Positions 53,755 to 63,062 of a stretch of DNA of 64,000 nucleotides are shown one piece after another. The position numbers and the translations under genes were made by a program. Source of the stretch: Clostridium mediterraneense (GTDB taxonomy: Bacteria > Bacillota > Clostridia > Clostridiales > Clostridiaceae); the NCBI RefSeq assembly GCF_900091705.1, contig NZ_LT594782.1, forward strand, positions 50,185-114,184. Direction: 5' to 3'. Under the pieces are notes generated by a model. It saw nothing but the letters and a program-made list of their open reading frames with translations, did no database searches and was not told the DNA's origin. Positions within the stretch are counted from its first letter, which is position 1. Each line of letters opens with the position of its first letter.

Positions 53755-55002
53755 TTAATTTTGACTTTGTCCTTGAGTTTGAGCTTGGTTTTGATTTTGA
53801 TCTGCTGAACTACTTTGTTGAGTATTATTTTGACTTTGATCTGTTGAATTACTTTGTTGAGCACTATTTTGACTGCTACTTGACTCATTTTCAACAGCAC
53901 TTGTACCACCTTCAAAGAATGTTACAATATCATGCCATATCTTTGAAAACCAATGTTCTACTTTAGTAAAGAAACCTGTTGATTTTAATTTTTCATATTC
54001 ATCCTTAACAGATTGACTTACATTTGAGAAATCTTTTGCTCCCTTACTAATACTACTTTGTATTTGGTTTAAAGTATTTGAAATATTATTATAATCTAGG
54101 TGTAATCCTTGAATTTGAGCCATTAAATTAACAACTTCTTGATTTTGTTCTGGTGTTAATTTAACTCCATAATTATTAGTTACATTGTTAACTATATTTT
54201 GGATTTGTATTGTACTATTAGGATTATCCTTTATTACTAAGCTCTTTGATTCATTAATAATAGATTCAGCTTTTTGTTGACCTATTTGATTACCAAGATT
54301 TGTTGTAACCTTAACCTCATCATTAGCTACCTTTTTATTTTGTGTAGGTATTTGTTTTCCTGTTGCAGCTTGGAATCCTTCAAGTATTCCAGCTAAAGCA
54401 GCTTGTCCTGTTACTGGATATGGTGCATCAGCTACTATACTTGCATCATTAATTCCACAAGTTGTTAAAGCACTTGCAAGCATATCTCCTGTAACCTGAG
54501 TTAAATTATTTGTACTTACACTTATACCACTACCTTTAGGTAATAAAGTTACCTTACAGCTTGAAATTGATTGGCTAGTTGCTGGTATTGGTGTATCTGC
54601 TGGATATCCCATTTCTATATTAATATCTTGATTTGTTACTTCTACAAATTTAACGCCTTGTTGACCTTCTGTTACATTGAAGTTTGAAAGCATTTGTTGC
54701 TTTTGGGCAGGTGTTAAGTTAGCACCAAGTGATACTATTACTTCTCCTGGCTTATATCCAGTACTTGTATTAGTAGTATTTGAGCTAGTTTGTTGTGTAT
54801 TTTGTGATGTTTGATTATTGTCAGTTTGTTTTGGTGCAGCACTTTGTGTATTATTACCATCTGTTTGTGTTGCCCCAGTTGATGATATTGTTTGTGTTGC
54901 TCCATCATAACTTTGTGTCATAGTAGTAGTTGTTGCAAGACCAGCAACTGGACTTGCCATAACTGTTCCTAAAATCATTAATGATATAGCTTTCTTTTTC
55001 AT
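53755..55002 (-). CDS. Exported DUF1002 protein
   Basis: 415 residues. Signal peptide (cleavage near ATT after residue 26), a Thr/Gln-rich linker, then the DUF1002 domain (YKPGEVIVSLGANLTPAQKQ, SCKVTLLPKGSGI, ADAPYPVTGQAALAGIL). The end is a low-complexity Q/N/S repeat (DQSQNNTQQSS, then DQNQNQAQTQ). DUF1002 proteins are common in clostridia; function unknown. AGGAGA before ATG. Confidence 0.85.
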   Translation of the reverse strand: MKKKAISLMILGTVMASPVAGLATTTTMTQSYDGATQTISSTGATQTDGNNTQSAAPKQTDNNQTSQNTQQTSSNTTNTSTGYKPGEVIVSLGANLTPAQKQQMLSNFNVTEGQQGVKFVEVTNQDINIEMGYPADTPIPATSQSISSCKVTLLPKGSGISVSTNNLTQVTGDMLASALTTCGINDASIVADAPYPVTGQAALAGILEGFQAATGKQIPTQNKKVANDEVKVTTNLGNQIGQQKAESIINESKSLVIKDNPNSTIQIQNIVNNVTNNYGVKLTPEQNQEVVNLMAQIQGLHLDYNNISNTLNQIQSSISKGAKDFSNVSQSVKDEYEKLKSTGFFTKVEHWFSKIWHDIVTFFEGGTSAVENESSSSQNSAQQSNSTDQSQNNTQQSSSADQNQNQAQTQGQSQN

Positions 55003-55306
55003 CTTTTAATCTCCTCTTATGTTTATTAAATAATAAATTTAATTTCTTAAATCATTATTTTAAAACAGTATAGTTTATTATCTCGTTTATATAATATACA
55101 CTCTTTATTTTAAATAAATTCAAAAATTTAATAAAAAGTATATATCACATATTACCATTATTTATTTAAAAAATCTATATTTTCAACAAAAAAAGTCTTA
55201 TTCTTTAATGAATGCAATTATTTTACTGTATATTAATATAATAATATGATTCTTTTAAAATATTTGTAAATAAAAAAGGTTTATCTTTAAAAGATAAACC
55301 TTTTAT
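55003..55306. other. Intergenic between 53755 and 55307 genes
   Basis: 304 bases, AT-rich, with only the terminator at 55273-55306. Confidence 0.55.
55273..55306 (-). terminator. Terminator of the FUSC-like gene
   Basis: AAAAAGGTTTATCTTT and AAAGATAAACCTTTT; U-tail on the minus strand. Confidence 0.85.
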
Positions 55307-56341
55307 TTATAATACATTTTCATTTAAATTTAATGTTTCATAACTTTCTTTAGTTGTATATAAAATAAATTTATTAGCTAATAGAGAAAAGATTATACCT
55401 ATTCCTACATACATAAGTCTTTTCATAGTTACTTCAATAACTCCTGAATTTAAAGAGACAGATGCGATAACTGATACTGTAACACAAATCATTGCCTCTT
55501 TATAATTATGTGCAAATGGATTTAAATATCCTGCTAATAAAACTATTATAAGTCTTATAGAACTATCTTTTATAAAAATAAAAGAAATTATTACTATTAA
55601 AGCTCCTATAACAGTCCCTTCTAATCTTTCCCTAGCTCTTGATTTACAATTTTCTGCATATAATTCAGTTAAGGAAAATACAGTATAAGCCATCCATCTA
55701 CCTTGCTCAAGCTTAAAGAAATCTATTAAAAATCCTGTCAGTGCAGCAAGTAAACCTATTCTTATAGCATAATTAAATCTTATTGTATTTACACTAAATT
55801 CTTTTTTAAATATTTTTATTACTTTATATTCAATATCTTTATCTTCACCGTCTGATAGTTTTTCTTCCTCATTAGGCTTATCATTCTTATTATCTTTAAA
55901 ATGAATAACAAACTGCATAGCCATTATTGCAATAGCTCCAAAGACTAAGCCAACTATTCTCTTAATAAAATCAACTCCATATACAGGAGTATAAAGCATA
56001 AATAAATATTGAAGCCCAAAAGGAACTACAATAGATTTATTAAGATTATAACTTAAAAAATACCCTATTGCACCAAGTGCTAAGAAATTTAATATTATCC
56101 CTATAAATATATTATTTCCTGCAAAAAAAGTGAAAAATCCAAGAATTAAATTTATAAATAAAAGTTTAGAAAAATTTTTACTAGCCTCTTTAGTTAAATC
56201 TTTTTCCATTAAAACCAAAGCTGCTACTACAACAGTAACTCCAACTAATGAATTAGTCTTACCAAATAGTAAATTAAATATATTTATAAATAATATAATG
56301 CATATAAACATTTTAGTATTATAAATAATTTTATCCTTCAT
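55307..56341 (-). CDS. FUSC-like (aromatic acid exporter type) membrane protein
   Basis: 344 residues from ATG at 56341 (AAGGGGTGAT four bases upstream). About ten membrane segments in two groups separated by a charged cytoplasmic linker (residues ~155-185). The second group has FFKLEQGRWMAYTVFSLTEL then CKSRARERLEGTVIGALIV, the FUSC_2 signature. Exporter of small aromatic or other organic acids is the usual guess; not proven here. Confidence 0.75.
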   Translation of the reverse strand: MKDKIIYNTKMFICIILFINIFNLLFGKTNSLVGVTVVVAALVLMEKDLTKEASKNFSKLLFINLILGFFTFFAGNNIFIGIILNFLALGAIGYFLSYNLNKSIVVPFGLQYLFMLYTPVYGVDFIKRIVGLVFGAIAIMAMQFVIHFKDNKNDKPNEEEKLSDGEDKDIEYKVIKIFKKEFSVNTIRFNYAIRIGLLAALTGFLIDFFKLEQGRWMAYTVFSLTELYAENCKSRARERLEGTVIGALIVIISFIFIKDSSIRLIIVLLAGYLNPFAHNYKEAMICVTVSVIASVSLNSGVIEVTMKRLMYVGIGIIFSLLANKFILYTTKESYETLNLNENVL

Positions 56342-56407
56342 AGCTATCACCCCTTATTCAAATAATAATTTTACCAAAATAAGGGGCTTATCTCAATAAC
56401 ATTTTTA

Positions 56408-57136
56408 TTAATTTAATAATTTTATAAGAGAAGAAACTATAACTATAAAACTAAAAAAGCTAGCTACTCCTTCAATAAATGAGCCTGTTTTAAATGGTGA
56501 TAATTTAAACTTTAACTTTATAAAAGGGCCCATAAGTGGTACTCCTTCTTTTGTAAATAAATCTAATAATATATGACTTAGATAACCTAAAACAACTCCT
56601 AGAAGATAGACTTCTATATAAGTTAAAACTTTTTCCTTATTATTAAAAGTAAAAAATACAGTAGATAAACTTAAAATTATAATTATATAAATATCATTTT
56701 TCTTAGCAAGTATCCCTCTAAATTTATTTGGTATACTACTTAAAACAAATAAACATGATGTTACTACTATAAAAGAATTTATACTTGCAAAAATAAGTGT
56801 TTTATTTTGATCAGTTCCAGACTCTAAATAAAGCTTTAATTTATCTCCTAAGAAAAATATTAAATAACTAAAAAGTATTAAAGCTAATATTGTATGAGTA
56901 AATCCTCTATGGCCAAATTTTGATGAAATAAACTTTGAAATTGGCTTTACCTTTCTTCCAACAGTACTAGTTGATGAATCTATATCAGGAATTAAACTTC
57001 CTATAGCTCCTCCAGCCATTGTTAGACTTACAAATATTAATGGATCTTCAAGTCTCGCTCCTATGTATTCTTGAATTATTAAAGGTAATACAGCTCCAAG
57101 TGCTATACCACCCATTCTATGTGTCTTTGCTAACAT
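56408..57136 (-). CDS. YdjM-family membrane-bound metal-dependent hydrolase
   Basis: 242 residues. Family pattern (PF04307): KTHRMGGIALGAV at the N-terminus, GSLIPDIDSSTSTVGRKV, FGHRGFTHTILAL and LGYLSHILLDLFTKEGV. The His/Asp residues in these motifs probably bind metal; about five membrane segments. Biological role unclear; some relatives are DNA-damage-induced. GGAGA before ATG. Confidence 0.85.
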   Translation of the reverse strand: MLAKTHRMGGIALGAVLPLIIQEYIGARLEDPLIFVSLTMAGGAIGSLIPDIDSSTSTVGRKVKPISKFISSKFGHRGFTHTILALILFSYLIFFLGDKLKLYLESGTDQNKTLIFASINSFIVVTSCLFVLSSIPNKFRGILAKKNDIYIIIILSLSTVFFTFNNKEKVLTYIEVYLLGVVLGYLSHILLDLFTKEGVPLMGPFIKLKFKLSPFKTGSFIEGVASFFSFIVIVSSLIKLLN

Positions 57137-57227
57137 TTTATTCTCCTAAATGTCTATATTTTGCTTTAATTATATCAAGAGTATCACCTATTTTCTACAA
57201 AATATTCCATTAAATTCGAATAATAAA

Positions 57228-57264
57228 TAAAAAAATAAACTTGGTTAATTAACCAAGCTTATCT
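57228..57264 (-). terminator. Terminator of the 57269 gene
   Basis: Near-perfect palindrome AACTTGGTTAATTAACCAAGCTT with A-run upstream giving a U-tail on the minus strand. Confidence 0.75.
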
Positions 57265-57268
57265 TTTA

Positions 57269-57898
57269 TTAAGCTCTTTTAATAAATTCTACATTAAATT
57301 CAGGATAAATTGTTGCACCCTTATAAAATCTTCTATAGTAATTTTTAATATCACAGAATGTTGTATAAGCTCCATCTTGCATTAAATTAGACTTACCTGT
57401 CTCATCCATAAGTTGTGAAAGGTATTCTACCTCTTCTTCGTTAGCAAAATCAAATCCTAAAACAAATATATTACTTCTTATTCTTTCAAAAGCTTCTTCA
57501 TTTATAAAATCTACTATAGAACATGATAATTCATCTACAGTCTTTTTATTTCTTTCTTCAATACTTCCTTCAATACTTTTAGCAGCTAACTTCTTATAGA
57601 ATTTCATAGCTTCTTTTTTAGTTTCGTAGCTTGAAAATACTAGGAATGAGAATATATCATAAGTTTCTATATCAACTTCTATATAGTCAATATTATTTTC
57701 TTCAATATATTTATTTATTTCTTTGTATCCTTCTTCATATTGTTTTAAATCCTTAGGATCAAAATTTCCAAGCTCAAACTTCTTTCCTTCAATCTCTACT
57801 GCTTGTAAAGGATGTATACTTAGTGTTCTTAAAGCATTCTTTAAATCTAATAAAACTTTAGTACTTTCAACTTCTAAGATTCCATTAACTATCTTCAT
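57269..57898 (-). CDS. Unknown soluble protein
   Basis: 209 residues, acidic, mixed helix and strand, no signal or membrane segment. Opens MKIVNGILEVESTKVLLDL. The YIEVDIETYDIFSFLVFSSYE stretch looks like a buried beta core. AAGGAGA before ATG; own terminator. Not recognised. Confidence 0.6.
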   Translation of the reverse strand: MKIVNGILEVESTKVLLDLKNALRTLSIHPLQAVEIEGKKFELGNFDPKDLKQYEEGYKEINKYIEENNIDYIEVDIETYDIFSFLVFSSYETKKEAMKFYKKLAAKSIEGSIEERNKKTVDELSCSIVDFINEEAFERIRSNIFVLGFDFANEEEVEYLSQLMDETGKSNLMQDGAYTTFCDIKNYYRRFYKGATIYPEFNVEFIKRA

Positions 57899-57998
57899 AT
57901 CTAATCTCCTTATCTTTAGTTATAAAATTATTATAATACATCTATAAATAAAATCCTATCTAAGGATAAGAATATATATTTTAAAATTTAAGTATATA

Positions 57999-59720
57999 TT
58001 ATTTTTCATCAGCTATAGCAGCTTCTTTTTGTATTTCATTTATTCTTTGTAATTTTTCTTTTTCTTGAATTACTTTTTCATTTTTTATAAATGAATACAT
58101 AGTATATCCACCATCTATATTTTTACACTTAAATCCATTTTGAATAAGAATTCTATAAGCAAGATATGATCTTAAGCCACTCTTACAATAAATATTTATT
58201 ATTTTATCCTTTGGAAGCTCTGATAATCTGTCTCTAAGACTAGCTAAAGGTATATGATATGAACCTTCTATTATTCCAATAGATAGTTCATTTTCATTTC
58301 TAACATCTAAAATAAATTCTTCTTTCTCTATAAGAGAATCAACCATAGATGAATCTACTGTTTCAACATCCATATCTACTACATTTCCTGCAACATATCC
58401 TAACATATTTACAGGATCTTTTGCTGATGAATATGGCGGAGCATAACAAAGCTCTAAATCTTGTAAATCATTTACACTAAGACCACCTTTAATAGCTGTA
58501 GCTATAACATCTATTCTTTTTTCTACTCCATCTTTTCCAACACCTTGTGCTCCAAAAATATTACCATATTCATCAAATAAGATTTTCAAATAAATAGCTG
58601 TTGCTCCTGGATAATATCCTGCATGAGACATTGGTTGTACATGTGCTGTTTTATATGGTATTTTAAATTTTCTAAGTGTACTCTCATTATTTCCTGTTGA
58701 TGCAACTGTTAAATCAAATACTTTAGCCACAGAAGATCCAAGTGTTCCTAGATATTGAATATTTCTATCTTCTATATTGTCTGCAACTATTCTACCTTGA
58801 CGATTTGCTGGCCATGCAAGTGGTATAACCGTTTGTCTACCATTTATGTAATTTCTGACTGACACAGCATCTCCTAATGCATAAATATTTTCATCTGATG
58901 TTCTCATATATCTATCAACAATAATAGCTCCACCTTCTGTTAAATCAAGACCTGCATCTTTAGCAAGCTTACTTTCTGGTCTCACACCAACTGAAAAAAT
59001 TGTTAAATCTGATTTTAATTCTAAACCGCTATCTAAAATAATTTTCTTTCCATTTTCTAAAAATTGTACTACAGCATCCTCAAATATTAAATTAACACCT
59101 TTTTCTCTTAAATGCTCATGAACTATAGCAGCCATTTCAAAATCTATATTAGGCATTACTTGATTTGCTCTTTCAACTAAAGTGATATTAATTCCTTTAT
59201 CTAAAAGATTTTCAATCATCTCTATCCCTATAAATCCACCACCAATAATAACTGCATTTTTTACTTCATTATTATCTATATAATTTTTTATCTTATCTGT
59301 ATCTGGTATATTTCTTAAAGTAAATAAATTTTCAGCTTTATCTATTCCTTGTATTGGAATAATAATTGGTTTTGCCCCTGGTGATAAAACTAAAATATCA
59401 TAACTTTCTCTATATTCCTTACCTGTATTAACTTCTCTTACTAAAACTTCTTTTGATTCTCTATCTATTGAGATAACTTCTGTAAGATTTCTAATATCTA
59501 AATTAAATTTCTTAGACATTCCCTCTTTTGTTTGTACTAAAAGTTTATCTCTTTCCTCTATAGTACCACCTATATAGTAAGGTAAACCACAATTTGCAAA
59601 AGAAATATATTCACCCTTTTCAAACATTACTATCTCTACATTTTCATTAAGTCTTCTAAGTCTTGCAGCAGTAGATGCCCCACCAGCTACTCCTCCAACT
59701 ATTACTACTTTCTTATCCAT
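57999..59720 (-). CDS. CoA-disulfide/persulfide reductase with C-terminal rhodanese domain
   Basis: 573 residues from ATG at 59720; an upstream in-frame TTG lies within the AAAGGGAAA region. FAD site VVIVGGVAGGASTAARLRR, redox SFANCGLPYYIGG with Cys44, NAD site VIIGGGFIGIEM and a second FAD motif YALGDA. Residues ~460-573 form a rhodanese with active Cys ~512 (IYCKSGLRSYLA). The fusion is that of NADH-dependent persulfide reductases and CoADR-RHD. It would reduce persulfides or polysulfide. Probably transcribed with the ArsR gene just upstream. Confidence 0.88.
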   Translation of the reverse strand: MDKKVVIVGGVAGGASTAARLRRLNENVEIVMFEKGEYISFANCGLPYYIGGTIEERDKLLVQTKEGMSKKFNLDIRNLTEVISIDRESKEVLVREVNTGKEYRESYDILVLSPGAKPIIIPIQGIDKAENLFTLRNIPDTDKIKNYIDNNEVKNAVIIGGGFIGIEMIENLLDKGINITLVERANQVMPNIDFEMAAIVHEHLREKGVNLIFEDAVVQFLENGKKIILDSGLELKSDLTIFSVGVRPESKLAKDAGLDLTEGGAIIVDRYMRTSDENIYALGDAVSVRNYINGRQTVIPLAWPANRQGRIVADNIEDRNIQYLGTLGSSVAKVFDLTVASTGNNESTLRKFKIPYKTAHVQPMSHAGYYPGATAIYLKILFDEYGNIFGAQGVGKDGVEKRIDVIATAIKGGLSVNDLQDLELCYAPPYSSAKDPVNMLGYVAGNVVDMDVETVDSSMVDSLIEKEEFILDVRNENELSIGIIEGSYHIPLASLRDRLSELPKDKIINIYCKSGLRSYLAYRILIQNGFKCKNIDGGYTMYSFIKNEKVIQEKEKLQRINEIQKEAAIADEK

Positions 59721-59806
59721 AAATATTTCCCTTTCCAACTTATTACTATATATAAATAAAATGATTTATGTATCTTTTTAAAAGAGTAAGATATTACTCC
59801 TAACTC

Positions 59807-60103
59807 TTAATTAAACAATACATCAATTAAATTCTTTATCTCCTCATTAGCTATTCTATAATTTACTTCTAAACCATTTCTTTCTCCTATGATTATCTTA
59901 GCAGCTTTTAATTTTGCTAAATGCTGGGATATAGTAGATTGTGGGATATTTAAACATTCTTGCATATAGCTAACATTACAACTATTTCCACTACATAAAC
60001 CTCTTACTATACATAATCTAATAGGATGTGCTATTGCTTTTAATATTTCTGCTTTTTCCTCATAATATTTTGGGTTTTTTGAAAAAACCTTATTATTTTC
60101 CAT
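59807..60103 (-). CDS. ArsR-family regulator, possible sulfur/persulfide sensor
   Basis: 98 residues. Winged-helix motif NIPQSTISQHLAKLKAAKII at residues 52-71 with wing GERNGLEVNYRIA. Cysteines 31, 37, 42 and 50 are clustered in the first half; the ELCVCDL metal site of ArsR is missing. Genes for sulfur-sensing ArsR proteins (SqrR/BigR-type) often sit beside rhodanese enzymes, as here, but the second C-terminal Cys of those sensors is absent. Sensing mode unknown. GGAGG before ATG. Confidence 0.8.
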   Translation of the reverse strand: MENNKVFSKNPKYYEEKAEILKAIAHPIRLCIVRGLCSGNSCNVSYMQECLNIPQSTISQHLAKLKAAKIIIGERNGLEVNYRIANEEIKNLIDVLFN

Positions 60104-60177
60104 CTTTAAACCTCCAAATCCTTATATCTATATAATATGATTTACTCCTATAAAATGTCAACATAACTTATAAAAAA

Positions 60178-60200
60178 AGAAGTTTAATAAATTAAACTCC
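60178..60200 (-). terminator. Terminator between the HPP and ArsR genes
   Basis: AGTTTAA-TAAA-TTAAACT (60181-60198) with a T-run on the minus strand; weak stem. Confidence 0.5.
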
Positions 60201-60213
60201 TCTTAATAAAGAT

Positions 60214-60723
60214 TTATATCCAGAAAACAGGATATTTTCTTACACTACTTAAATTATTTATTAAAATAGCTAAAATAACTATAACTAAACAACCTAATAT
60301 AAGTGGATGAATTAAAAAACTCCAACTACTACCCGCTACAATAACAACTAGAGGATCTGCTCCTGCTGGCGGATGTGTTGTTTTAGTTAAAAGCATTGCA
60401 AATATTGATATCCCAACTCCTAAAGCTAATGAAATAGGGGTATTCCCTAATAAATTATAACAAAGTATTCCTATTGTTGTTGCAATTATATGACCACCTA
60501 TTATATTTCTTGGTTGAGATAATGGAGCATTCCAAGCTCCAAATGCTAAAACACAGCTAGCTCCAAATGGTGCTATGATCCATGGCGTCTTAGTTTCTTT
60601 AGTTAAATAAGCAAGAAGTCCTATAGTAATAAATCCACCAATTAAGCCAATTAAACTATCTTTGAAATTTACTTTTAAAGGACTTCTCTCTTTTGTATAT
60701 AACTTAGCGAAGTACTTTTGCAT
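60214..60723 (-). CDS. HPP-family membrane protein
   Basis: 169 residues with four membrane segments and the HPP motif in LTKTTHPPAGADPLVVIVAG. N-terminal WIIAPFGASCVLAFGAWNAPLSQPRNIIGGH is characteristic. HPP proteins include nitrite transporters of cyanobacteria and plants; the clostridial substrate is unknown. Upstream of the ArsR-reductase pair on the same strand, with a weak terminator between. AAAGGAGA before ATG. Confidence 0.85.
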   Translation of the reverse strand: MQKYFAKLYTKERSPLKVNFKDSLIGLIGGFITIGLLAYLTKETKTPWIIAPFGASCVLAFGAWNAPLSQPRNIIGGHIIATTIGILCYNLLGNTPISLALGVGISIFAMLLTKTTHPPAGADPLVVIVAGSSWSFLIHPLILGCLVIVILAILINNLSSVRKYPVFWI

Positions 60724-60811
60724 AAATCTTCTCCTTTATAAAAATCAGTCTTTTGAATATAACATCAGGCAAAAAATAAGTCAATGTAAGGAATTTAAAA
60801 AATAGTAAAAA

Positions 60812-60845
60812 AAATTAACTATCTAAAACTTAGATAGTTAATTAC
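60812..60845 (-). terminator. Terminator of the 60849 gene
   Basis: AATTAACTATCTAA with TTAGATAGTTAATT around AAC; U-tail on the minus strand. Confidence 0.85.
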
Positions 60846-60848
60846 TGG

Positions 60849-61139
60849 CTAATTACTTTTTTTACATTTATCAATATATTCTTTCATTATGGCTTCAAAT
60901 CCATTTCTAACATCGCTTCCCTTTATACCAAGTTCTCTATTTTCAAACTTCTTTTCAAGTATTGGAGCAAGTTCATATGGATCAATATCTAATAAGTTTA
61001 CTTCTTCCTTTATCATGTTTAAAGCTTTCATCTTACCTTGAAGCATTTCTTTCTCAGAAACATCATTAATTGAAATCATAACAACATCTAACATTTCTAT
61101 TCTTTCATTTATTTCTTCAATTAGTTCCTTTTTATTCAT
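60849..61139 (-). CDS. Small helical protein of unknown function
   Basis: 96 residues from ATG at 61139, eight bases after AAGGT; an ATG two codons earlier is the alternative. Charged and helical, with a Lys-rich end. Not recognised; expression signals are good. Confidence 0.6.
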   Translation of the reverse strand: MNKKELIEEINERIEMLDVVMISINDVSEKEMLQGKMKALNMIKEEVNLLDIDPYELAPILEKKFENRELGIKGSDVRNGFEAIMKEYIDKCKKSN

Positions 61140-61454
61140 TTTCATTTACCTTCTTTATTTTAAAGTTTCTGACAGATGAATTATATAATACTAAATTTAT
61201 ATAAGCAAAATATCAAAATTATTAAATTTACACTATAAATTCTTTTATATATTTATATTTTAGAACTTATATTTAGTTTGAATATAAATTTATATTAAAT
61301 AAAGCAATTATAAAAATATTTCATAAAATCTCATTAAACATATAAAAAATAAAAATTTTCTTTATATTTTTATATTTTACCTGTTTATTTTTCTCCAAAA
61401 TATTATATAATAATTTGTATGACAAAAATTTTATATATCAAAGGAGCTAACTTT
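61140..61454. other. Intergenic, nothing recognised
   Basis: 315 bases of AT-rich sequence between divergent genes; no ORF or known RNA. Confidence 0.5.
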
Positions 61455-61625
61455 ATGATTAATAACCTGCAAAATAAAGAACTTGAAGAAGCTTTAGCAC
61501 TTCTTAATAGCTACAAGGAAATGGATCTCTCTCTTCCAATAGGTATACTTGAGGATATAAACGAGGAGGTTCACTCACCAGCTTTCCTTAAATTAATTTG
61601 TGAGGAAAACGAACACGATATATAA
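61455..61625 (+). CDS. Small acidic protein
   Basis: 56 residues from ATG at 61455 with AAAGGAGC upstream; an in-frame ATG 36 bases earlier has no ribosome site. Acidic and helical (ELEEALALLNSYKEMDLSLP). Strong bidirectional terminator after it supports a genuine gene. Function unknown. Confidence 0.6.
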   Translation: MINNLQNKELEEALALLNSYKEMDLSLPIGILEDINEEVHSPAFLKLICEENEHDI

Positions 61626-61627
61626 AA

Positions 61628-61663
61628 TAAAGGCTATGAACTTATAGTTCATAGCCTTTAGTT
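61628..61663. terminator. Bidirectional terminator
   Basis: AAAGGCTATGAACT with AGTTCATAGCCTTT around TAT; convergent genes 61455 and lgt. Confidence 0.88.
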
Positions 61664-62427
61664 TTTTTATTTTTACTAAATATATAAATCATATATATTC
61701 CTGATATTATTATAATAACTATACTTATAAGTTGAGCCATTCTTATATTTCCTATATAAAGACTATCTGTTCTTAAGCCTTCAATAAAATATCTACCTAC
61801 TGAATAAAGTATTCCATAACTTGCAAGAACTATTCCTTTATATTTATCAGATAATTTATATAATATTATAATTAATACTATACCTATAAGTATGTCCCAA
61901 ATACTTTCATATAAGAAAGTAGGATGATAATACTTTCCACCTATAAACATTCCTTCTTGAATAAACTTTGGAAAATGACTTATAAATTCTTTACTTACCT
62001 CACCCCCATGAGCTTCACTGTTAAAGAAATTCCCCCATCTTCCAATACCTTGAGCTATTATTATTGAAGGAATAGCTACATCAGCATATTTAAGAAAATC
62101 AACTTTTTTAATCTTACAATATATAATTGCAGTTAAAATAGCTCCTATTAAGGCTCCATGAATTGCTATTCCACCGCCTCTTATATTAAGTATCTGATCT
62201 AGATGATTTTTATAATAATCCCATTCAAAAATTACATAATAAGTTCTAGCACCTATTATTGCAAAAGGAAATCCCCATAAAAATAAATCTATTATAACAT
62301 TAAAGTCCATATTTCTTTTTTTTACATTTATATACGCTATAAATAAAGCTACTAAAATAGCAAAAGAAATCATTATTCCATACCATCTTACATCAAATCC
62401 TGATATACTAAATGCTATTGGATTCAT
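61642..62427 (-). CDS. lgt: Prolipoprotein diacylglyceryl transferase
   Basis: 261 residues, seven membrane segments. Diagnostic features: RWYGIMISFAILVALFIAY, GARTYYVIFEW, GGIAIHGALIGA (essential His region), GRWGNFFNSEAHGG (the Lgt signature) and GLRTDSLYIG near the end. Transfers diacylglycerol to the lipobox Cys of prolipoproteins, including MetQ and the deacetylase at 48180. GGGGGAG before ATG. Confidence 0.96.
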   Translation of the reverse strand: MNPIAFSISGFDVRWYGIMISFAILVALFIAYINVKKRNMDFNVIIDLFLWGFPFAIIGARTYYVIFEWDYYKNHLDQILNIRGGGIAIHGALIGAILTAIIYCKIKKVDFLKYADVAIPSIIIAQGIGRWGNFFNSEAHGGEVSKEFISHFPKFIQEGMFIGGKYYHPTFLYESIWDILIGIVLIIILYKLSDKYKGIVLASYGILYSVGRYFIEGLRTDSLYIGNIRMAQLISIVIIIISGIYMIYIFSKNKKTKGYEL

Positions 62428-62544
62428 AAAACTCCCCCTATACTTTAAAATCTTTATATATAGTGTATCAAATTTTTATATACAAATTATGTATTTAAAT
62501 CTTATAAGTTCTATAAAAAGATTTATTTAACATAATGTTAACAT

Positions 62545-62973
62545 TTATTTTGAGAACCACTTCTTTTTTTTATTTCTTTCAGTTCTTTTTATAAGATTTC
62601 CCCTCATATTTGTAACAATTTTCTCTTCTACATTAGAATATCTTTCTTCTAATATTTTCATTTCTCTAAGCTTGGACTCTAATTCAATAATATATTTGTC
62701 TTTTTCAAAATTTTCTTTCTCTTTAATATTTAATTCTCTTTTTAATTGTGATACTTCCATATTCAAAAGCTCTATTTCTTTATCTTTATCATAATCATAA
62801 ATTTTTTTGACTTCAATATCCTCTAAAAGCTTTCTAATCCCCTCTTCTTTTATATAAATATCACCATTTTCCTCATAAATATATTCTTTAAAATTTTCTT
62901 CTTTTACTCTTTTATTTATAGCTGTCTTGCTTATTTCTAATTCCTTACTTACTTCAGCTATTTTATACCCCAT
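62545..62973 (-). CDS. HTH/coiled-coil protein (DUF536-like)
   Basis: 142 residues. N-terminal HTH-like segment (YKIAEVSKELEISKTAINKR) with an insert, then ~65 residues of coiled coil (KEIELLNMEVSQLKRELNIK) and a basic end (RNKKKKWFSK). The layout matches DUF536 proteins associated with plasmid replication in Firmicutes. No plasmid replication gene is nearby. The end resembles that of the protein at 17928. AAAGGGTGA before ATG. Confidence 0.6.
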   Translation of the reverse strand: MGYKIAEVSKELEISKTAINKRVKEENFKEYIYEENGDIYIKEEGIRKLLEDIEVKKIYDYDKDKEIELLNMEVSQLKRELNIKEKENFEKDKYIIELESKLREMKILEERYSNVEEKIVTNMRGNLIKRTERNKKKKWFSK

Positions 62974-63062
62974 TTTCTCACCCTTTATTTTTATTATGTA
63001 TTATATGATTTTAATTCTACTTTTTTATTTTAAAACCTTTTAAATACCAAATAAAATAAATT

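Noticed and set aside
53649..53915. Open frame over the DUF1002 gene tail
   Set aside because: Derived from the Gln/Asn repeat in another frame and includes the intergenic terminator.
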